Of a stretch of DNA of 64,000 bases, positions 58,030 to 64,000 are shown piece by piece. Below the pieces are notes generated by a model. It was not told the DNA's origin, searched no databases, and was given only the letters and a program-made list of their open reading frames with translations. Every line of letters begins with the position of its first letter. Positions within the stretch are counted from its first letter, which is position 1. The stretch covers positions 409,401-473,400 of the forward strand of contig JAVSML010024005.1 in assembly GCA_038503035.1 (NCBI GenBank). The letters run 5' to 3'. Both the position numbers and the translations under genes were made by a program. The stretch is from Crocodylus rhombifer. Lineage: Eukaryota; Chordata; Crocodylia; Crocodylidae.

Positions 58030-59115
58030 AGACCTCTTCCTGGTTTAAGTTTAACCAGGGTCTCCCAGCATGCTCTTCAGCCCTGGGTGCTATGCTGTCT
58101 GTTCCAGCAGAGCAGGACTGGCCCTTCCCCTCTGCTTTTCAGCCAGATCATGGGTGTGCAGGGGCAGGAGTGTGGCCAGACGCCAGGCCCCCTAAGGCGA
58201 AGGGGGCACAGAAGAGGTGGCAGGGAAGTGGTGCTGTACAGGGCAGCAGGAACAGGAGCTGCAGTTGGAGGTGAGGGGAGCAGAACAACCCTGCCAGGCC
58301 AAGCCAGCTTCCCCTTGCCTCCAGCGGCTACTCCCTCTCCCACTCCTGCCCCTGCTGCACCACTCTGGGCAGCTGGGAGAGGTCAGGGGGAACTTCAGCC
58401 TGACAGCTTCTGACCAGCACATGGAGCTTCAGCTCCAGCTCCAGCTGCCTTCCACCCACTGCACCCGCCCACAGGGTCTGCTCTTTGCACCGGCTGGACG
58501 GAGTGGGTGGAAGGCAGCCAAGAACTGGAGCCACTGGAGACAAAGGGAAGATGGCTTGGCCTGGCAGAGCTGTACTGTTCACCTTGCCTCCAGCTGTGGT
58601 TTCTGATCCTGCCACCCCACTCAGTGCCTCTCGGGGCAAGGGGAGCTTCAGCTCCATGGCTTCTGCCCAGCGCATTTTATCTCTGGCTCCAGCTGCCTTC
58701 CATCTCCTCCACCTACCTGGTGCAATGAGCAGCCCCTGTGGGTGGGCACAGTGGATGGAAGACAGCCAGAGCTGGAGCTGGAGCTCCATGCACTGGGCAG
58801 AACCATCCCGCTTGCCCACCCAGAGAGGTGCGGTGTGGCACGGCACAGCAGAGGCAGGGGAAGGGGCAGCAGCAGCAGTGGCTATGGCAGCAGCCGCTGG
58901 AGGCAAGGAAGGCAGAACAGCCCTCCCAGCCCCAGCCAGACTGCGGCTTGTGATGTGGCTGCAGCTGCCGGGTGCTGCACAGAACAGGGGACATGGCCGC
59001 GGTTGCAGCAGGTGGCTTCTGGGCTTGGTGCCCACCAGCACTTCCAAGCCTCCTGAGCAGCCCACTACCCAACTACCACTTCCACCCCCGTGCAGCCGCT
59101 TCTGAGGCTCCATGA
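58030..59115. repeat. GC-rich block of inverted short units
   Basis: Phrases such as CCAGCTGCCTTCCA and its inverse TGGAAGGCAGCCA / TGGAAGACAGCCAGAGCTGG, and GGCAAGGGGAGCTTCAGCTC, recur in both orientations. Long frames on five of six readings arise from this composition. Its first 110 bases are shared with the flank of the other Mariner-N4-like copy, so it may be part of a larger element. Confidence 0.55.
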
Positions 59116-59219
59116 TAGCTCTGCCCAGCCTGGGTGCAGAGAGGCAGAAGAAATCTGGTCATGGAGCCCCCACAGCCCCAGCCCGCTGGGAAGGGCCTGA
59201 CCTCTGTGGACCAGCCTTT

Positions 59220-59400
59220 TTTTGAATCCTGATAGGTCCTTGACTTCATTGACACACTGTCTTTTCATTTGTCTCTTAGCATGCGATTTTCTCATACTCT
59301 TGATCGTTCTTGTTGTCCTCTTTTTAATCCACTCTAGTTCCACAATATTTCCGAGATGGTGTGACTAGTGCTTCAGGTGAGTCTGCACTATAGACTTATA
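59220..59400 (-). mobile_element. CR1/L3-like LINE fragment
   Basis: TTGTCCTCTTTTTAATCCAC, TCTAGTTCCACAATATTTCC, GAGATGGTG and CTAGTGCTTCAGGTGAG follow the antisense of the region encoding 'ERVQRRATR...' and the upstream 'CVQFWAP' stretch of CR1 ORF2, heavily decayed. Confidence 0.5.
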
Positions 59401-59404
59401 TGAA

Positions 59405-60550
59405 GGGATAACAATATTTCACTCATGTTTAGTAGTTTTTCTCTCATACTTTGCACATGGAGCCTTTTTCTTGGAACTGTATTACCCAAATGTGTTAACT
59501 ATTGGAAACAGTCCAAGACACTCTGTTCATAAGCACCAGATAAAAAATATTTAGCTACTGTACCATGTTAATGATATAAAGAGAAAGCCTATCCTTTTGG
59601 GGCAATTTTAATTTTAAATGGTTAACGAGTCACAGAAATCGTATGAAAGGTGTTCAACTAGAACAACCATGAACATCCAACAAATGTTGCACAGGTTGTA
59701 GAAGTTATATATGACAGACAGGAGAGGATTTAGTGAAAAGAAAGCCAGGAAGGCAAGGCAACAAGTGTTGCTGCCTATCACTCTTTAAATGCAACTTCTC
59801 CAACATGTGTTATTAATAAGAGTGCAATCCTTTTTATAAATTAACTCTTCTAAACATATTTGTTCTGACTGTTTATGGCATTAACTTCTGCCTTTTCTGG
59901 AGATGAAATAAAGCATACTGAGCTCTTTCTCTCTACATTAAATGTAATACTTCTCTTTCCCAGTATAATATCCATATACATTCCAGTCCTGATGCTATCT
60001 CCTTTACTCACACTACCCAGAACCTTACTGAGTAAATAGTCTCAGAGATTTTCATAGCATTCATTGAATAGTAAGGTACTAGAAGGGAACAAGAGTGACA
60101 GAATAAGACCCTTATTTTTCTGCTGTCTTTCAGCAGGTTTTTTCAAGTTTGATTTTCAGTACATTCTTAGAGTTCAATCATTATACTAATTTTCTTACAA
60201 GGGGAAAATAAAGGGTATTCCTCAGTCCAAAAAAACCCTTGGGTGTTAGTGGATGCCCAAGCTACTGTATGCCCTTTAGAATGAGCACTATAAAATAACA
60301 TTCAAATCTATGGTGCTATGACAGTCCTATAAGCATGTATTTATTGTCCATAACCTCACTGCTTGGACCCGTATTAAGGACCAGGCCTCATCAGACCTCT
60401 ATCCTGTTGCTCTTCTACCTCTGATTATTCTGCAGCACAGCTGGCTGAAACCAAAATGGACAGTCTCCAAGATAGGACTATAGCAAAGGAAGGGCAGACC
60501 CACTGCCTTAAGGCAATTTTTAAGGGTGACACACAACACTTTTCTGAAAT
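59405..60550. other. Flanking DNA, nothing recognised
   Basis: AT-rich with only short frames and no repeat signature. Confidence 0.4.
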
Positions 60551-60555
60551 GCTAT

Positions 60556-60658
60556 ATCAAGGGTGGCCAACCTACAGCACATGTGCCACAAGTGGCACAG
60601 GCAGCCTCAGTGTGGCACATAGCAGATCAGGGAAGGGGCAGGAAGTACCACTGCAGAT
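60556..60658. mobile_element. hAT-like end fragment
   Basis: AAGGGTGGCCAACCTACAGC then ATGTGCCACAAGTGGCACAG resembles the start of amniote hAT MITEs. It is cut short by the CR1 that begins at about 60660. Confidence 0.45.
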
Positions 60659-60659
60659 A

Positions 60660-61096
60660 GGATTATAGAAAAGTAGGGCTGAAAGGGACCTCACAAGGTC
60701 ATCTAGTTTGGCCCCCTGCTGAAGGCAGGAACATCCCTTACTAAACCGTCCCAGCCAAGTGTCTGCCTAATCTGCTCTTAAAAAATTCCAAGGATGGAGA
60801 TTCCATTCTTTCTCTAGGTAACCTGTTCTAATGCTTGATCACCCACACAGTCAAAAATGTCTTCCTAATATCCAACCTAAATTTCCCATGCTGAAGCTTG
60901 AGATCATTGCCCCTAGTACATCCACTCTGTAATTACTCTTCAGGTATTTGTAGACTGTTGTCAAATTCTTCCTCTGTCTTCTCTTCTTCAGACTAAATGA
61001 CCCTAGTTCTTTCAGCCTTTCCTCATAAGTCTCATTTCCCAGGTCCCTAATCAGTTTTGCTGTTCTTCTTTGCAAACTGTCCATATCCTTCTTAAA
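60660..61096 (-). mobile_element. CR1 LINE 3' end
   Basis: Antisense CR1: AAGTAGGGCTGAAAGGGACC at its 3' end, then on the minus strand MDSLQRRTAKLIRDLGNETY, EERLKELGSFSLKKRRQR and NLTTVYKYLKS, the end of ORF2. Frameshifts are present. Same subfamily as 49850-50218. Confidence 0.92.
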
Positions 61097-61702
61097 AAAC
61101 AGGGCAGGGAGCAAAAAGCAGAAAAATAGATCAGGCAAAGAGAACAGAGCAGGAAGCACAAAGCAAAGCAGCTGATCAAGCAGAGGAAAGGGATCAGAGC
61201 GGCCCTTGGAGATAGCACAAGGCTAATCTGAGTCATGACTTCCAGAAAGGTTGACCCCCCCTCCCCCCCCACTGTGCTATAGAATTCCCTTTTTTATATC
61301 ATTGGTATGAAAGATAGTACCATGTATCAGGGAACAGAGAGAGATGTCTGAATACCATGTGTTCTTTTTAAAACTACATTTCCACATGAATTTCGCAAGA
61401 TTTAATTCTTCAATTCGAAAATCACACACTACAGTCCTAAATGAAATATTATATTACACCAGATGTATCCATTAATTTGAAATTGTTTTTAAATACTAAT
61501 CAGAGCATAAGATCATGGACTGAAAATGATGGTTTTCAACTCTTGCAATTATCTCTCAGAAACCAACAGCATGTCCACATTTTTAAAATATACTTCTTTT
61601 CTATCCAATTTGATTGCATGGGGGAAGGAAGGGGGCTGTATATCTAGATATACATCCTAAGAAAATTACTCCAGTGTGACAGAGTTTAGAATCTTGTCCT
61701 TA

Positions 61703-61947
61703 ATTTTTGTACATTTTAATTTAAAAGAAATGGTAGGCGTGGCCAAAAATAAAAGAACTGATAAGAAACACCTATAAATAGATACCACCACATTGCAACT
61801 CAATAGTTCTGAGCCTATATTATATCCTTTGTTATTTCTAATGAAGTAGGAGGCAGGATAAATTTGTACTTTATAGACTAACCAAAGTCGTAGATATATA
61901 TATGATAGAGGGAGAGAGGGACAGAGAGAGAGAGAGAGAGAGAGAGA

Positions 61948-62015
<68 letters not shown>

Positions 62016-62325
62016 TTATAGGCTAACCACAGGGTGTGTATAAGTCCATATATAAAGAGAGAGAGTGAGGGAGATCTCATTAGATATTTCTATATCTATA
62101 GATATCTCTATAGATAGAGATATATCTACCTACTACTTTGGTTAGTCTATCAAGTACAAATTTATCCTGCCTTCTGCTTCATTAGAAATAACAAAAGGAC
62201 ATAATATAGGCTCAGAACTATCAAGCTGTAATATGGTGGTATCTCTCAATGTATAGTTGTTGCTTATCAGTTATTTTATTCTTGGTCACTCCTACCATTT
62301 CTTTTAAATTAAAATGCACAAAAAT
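61703..62325. repeat. Hairpin-forming inverted repeat around microsatellites
   Basis: The left arm 61703-61893 and right arm 62130-62325 pair over about 190 bases with roughly nine in ten positions matching by eye: TTTTAATTTAAAAGAAATGG, TCTGAGCCTATATTAT, GTTATTTCTAATGAAG, GGCAGGATAAATTTGTACTT and AGACTAACCAAAGT. The loop holds (GA)n, (TA)n and (CA)n runs. Confidence 0.88.
61918..62014. repeat. Compound microsatellite (GA)n(TA)n(CA)n
   Basis: AGAGAG at 61922-61948, TATATA to about 61973, then CACACA to 62014. It lies in the loop of the inverted repeat. Frames rich in V/C or Y/I here are artefacts. Confidence 0.95.
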
Positions 62326-62392
62326 GTGTGTGTGTACATGTGTGTGCGTGTATGTGTGTAACACTTTGGTTAGTCTATAAGGTATAAATCTA
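62326..62392. repeat. (TG)n run and an extra copy of the inner arm
   Basis: After a TGTGTGTGTACATGTGTG run, ACTTTGGTTAGTCTATAAGG plus TATAAATCTACC repeats the inner 30 bases of the right arm of the preceding inverted repeat in the same orientation. Confidence 0.7.
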
Positions 62393-63148
62393 CCACAGTA
62401 GATATCTATTTATCTATCTGTCTAGGCATATATACTCTGCCATTGACTTGACTTCAGACCAATTATTTATAATTAAATCAGCATCCCTACTAGAAAGAGT
62501 TCAGTCTACACACACAAAGGTCCTATTAACTGCAAAAACTACTGCACGATGTCTTGTCTGAGATTAGTTCAGTTGAAGTTTTTTTGCAAATAGAGGAAAA
62601 GAAAATGTATTATATTCAGATAAAGAACCACCGGGATTATTACAGGGGGACAGACTCTTTTATTATCACTAAAAAAACTAAGGACTTATAAATTAGGTAG
62701 AATTTCAGCTAAATAGGGTATTTTAATATTTCCCTATTACTTACTTAGAAAAAATGTATTGCATTTCCAGGTATCATTCTCGGACATGTAGGCATGGGTA
62801 GAAAGTAACTCCAGAATCATATTTCAGTGGCAAATGAGCTGGGCTTTTCTTTGATATTGTGACACCATACTGAAAAACAGTCCTTTCTCCCAGAGTTGAC
62901 ACGATGAATGAGGTGAGATTGGAGTATGCTTCTGGAGTTGTTACTATAAACAATCCAGTTTTATTTTGCCCCTCAGCCCAATGTAGCCATCAGTCTCTGC
63001 TTAATCACTATCCTGACTTCAGTTCTTTGAACAACTATAAATAGCATTTTAAGGGTTTCCATTATCTTTCCAAGCCAACTTTCAAACACTGTCCTGAAAT
63101 GGTAAAGAATCAGATTTGAGAGCTTACATTTTTAAAGAAAATTTTTTA

Positions 63149-63199
63149 CTTTTCTGAATAGGAAAAGAATCGGAATTCCTTTTCTGAATAGGAAAAGAA
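63149..63199 (+). repeat. 21-bp perfect direct repeat
   Basis: CTTTTCTGAATAGGAAAAGA then A occurs at 63149-63169 and 63179-63199, with 9 bases between. Confidence 0.9.
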
Positions 63200-63477
63200 C
63201 TTAGGCACAGACTTGATCCAAGGAAACCTATTATATCCCTACCTGTGTAAATCCTTATGAAAAACTGGGGGCAGGATGAGAAGTTGACAAAAAATGTGTG
63301 TCACTTGGAATTACTAGGTTAACATGCATGTGCTTACATGGAGTTAATATGCATGTGCATCTCCCTGGCTGGGTGCTTTCAGCATAAATTTCACTACCAA
63401 GGCTTCATGAAGTGTCAACATAGAGAGAACATCAGGGGAGAAGGTTTCTATGCTGACATGACGTGAATTTTGTACAG

Positions 63478-63713
63478 GGTGGATGCAACTACATGAAATA
63501 CTGATTGCCCAGTAGCCATATAATACTGTGCAGTAGCACAACACAGCATGAACTATGCTAATACACTACTGAACAGTATTATTAGGCTACTGTATACAGT
63601 AGCATCACTTAAAATACATGTGTCAGCAATACTGTACTGAAACTCTGGAATTAACAAGTATTAAATAAATGTGCAGTAACCACTGTACATTAGCATTTCG
63701 TGTAGACACGCCC
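63478..63713. mobile_element. GGGTGC-family DNA transposon, copy 3
   Basis: Start GGGTGGATGCAACTACATG and end TTTCGTGTAGACACGCCC match the ends of the 13774-14242 element with decay; interior CAGTATTATTAGGCTACTGT is also shared in style. No clear target duplication. Confidence 0.55.
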
Positions 63714-63822
63714 AGTAAGTCACTTAGGACCAAACTGTATTTAATTCCATGTGACTAAATGGCAAAATGTATTAAATGTAGTAATTATTATTACTAAATC
63801 TAAATAGTTTCAGATGATTCCT

Positions 63823-63935
63823 CACCTGACAGAGGGTATTTATACCCAAAAGCTTGCAAAGCAGAATTTTTTTCAATTATTTGAGTTGGTCTAATAAAAG
63901 ATATCAGATTTACCCGAAGAACTTTATCATGGATT
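63823..63935 (+). repeat. Interspersed repeat, ACCCAAAAGCTTGC type, copy 2
   Basis: GGTATTTATACCCAAAAGCT, TTTGAGTTGGTCTAATAAAA and GATATCAGATTTACCCGAAG run colinear with 19271-19385. Identity of the parent element is unknown. Confidence 0.65.
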
Positions 63936-64000
63936 GTGGGCCCTTCTGACTTCTCAGGTTGACCAGAGTTCATGCCACACCAATACTCATGCCTTTTTGA

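Noticed and set aside
58328..59113. 261-codon minus-strand frame
   Set aside because: GC-rich inverted units open frames on both strands; there is no domain and heavy low complexity.
61666..62080. Frames rich in Val/Cys and Ile/Tyr
   Set aside because: Products of (CA)n, (TA)n and (GA)n microsatellites.

Overview
This window is vertebrate nuclear DNA, most likely from a crocodilian. It has low gene density, an AT-rich background, abundant CR1 LINE pieces, many short DNA transposons with TA or 8-bp target duplications, and one diagnostic nested insertion: a retroelement with a U2 snRNA head inside a mariner-type element. SINEs with snRNA-derived heads (SINEU) that prefer the element Mariner-N4 are, as I recall the literature, described from crocodilians. 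I cannot say whether it is alligator, crocodile or gharial.

The only protein-coding exon I can support is on the minus strand at 7582-7966. It is the first coding exon of GLIS3, a Krueppel-like zinc-finger transcription factor. It has a good 3' splice site at its 5' side (8063), two short upstream ORFs in its untranslated part, and a consensus 5' splice site after 7582. The rest of GLIS3, including the zinc fingers, lies off the left end. About 12 kb upstream on that strand (19.7-20.5 kb) is a strong CpG island, the likely GLIS3 promoter, with a well-formed minus-strand splice donor at 19642-19648 and a second one at 21874-21880. So roughly 1-7.6 kb is intron after the first coding exon, 8.1-19.6 kb is probably intron 1, and 21-64 kb is upstream flanking DNA, perhaps with alternative first exons I cannot see.

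Everything else I recognise is repeat. CR1 LINE pieces lie at 0.1, 10.8-11.6, 36.7-39.0, 49.9, 59.3 and 60.7-61.1 kb. The 36.7-39.0 kb copy still shows endonuclease and reverse transcriptase motifs, but it is frameshifted. A second LINE type (RTE-like) is at 14.5-15.3 kb. DNA transposons fall into several families: hAT-like (4.2, 9.4, 33.8, 35.4, 51.0 kb), pogo/Tigger-like (51.8 and 54.4 kb, inverted), TA-flanked mariner-like (1.7, 6.2, 40.2, 44.2, 46.3, 57.8 kb) and a family whose ends read GGGTGC...(4.6, 13.8, 63.5 kb). Several elements are palindromic along their whole length.

Region by region: 0-7.5 kb intron with MITEs; 7.5-8.1 kb GLIS3 exon; 8.1-19.6 kb intron with a foldback hAT, CR1, MITE and LINE; 19.6-21.1 kb CpG island followed by a tandem duplication of CR1-like tails; 21.1-32.3 kb mostly featureless flanking DNA; 32.3-40.5 kb a repeat cluster including the longest CR1; 40.5-43.9 kb nothing firm; 44-47.1 kb a nested DNA-transposon cluster with the U2-headed insertion; 48-64 kb several large inverted repeats, Tigger-like pair, CR1 pieces and microsatellites.
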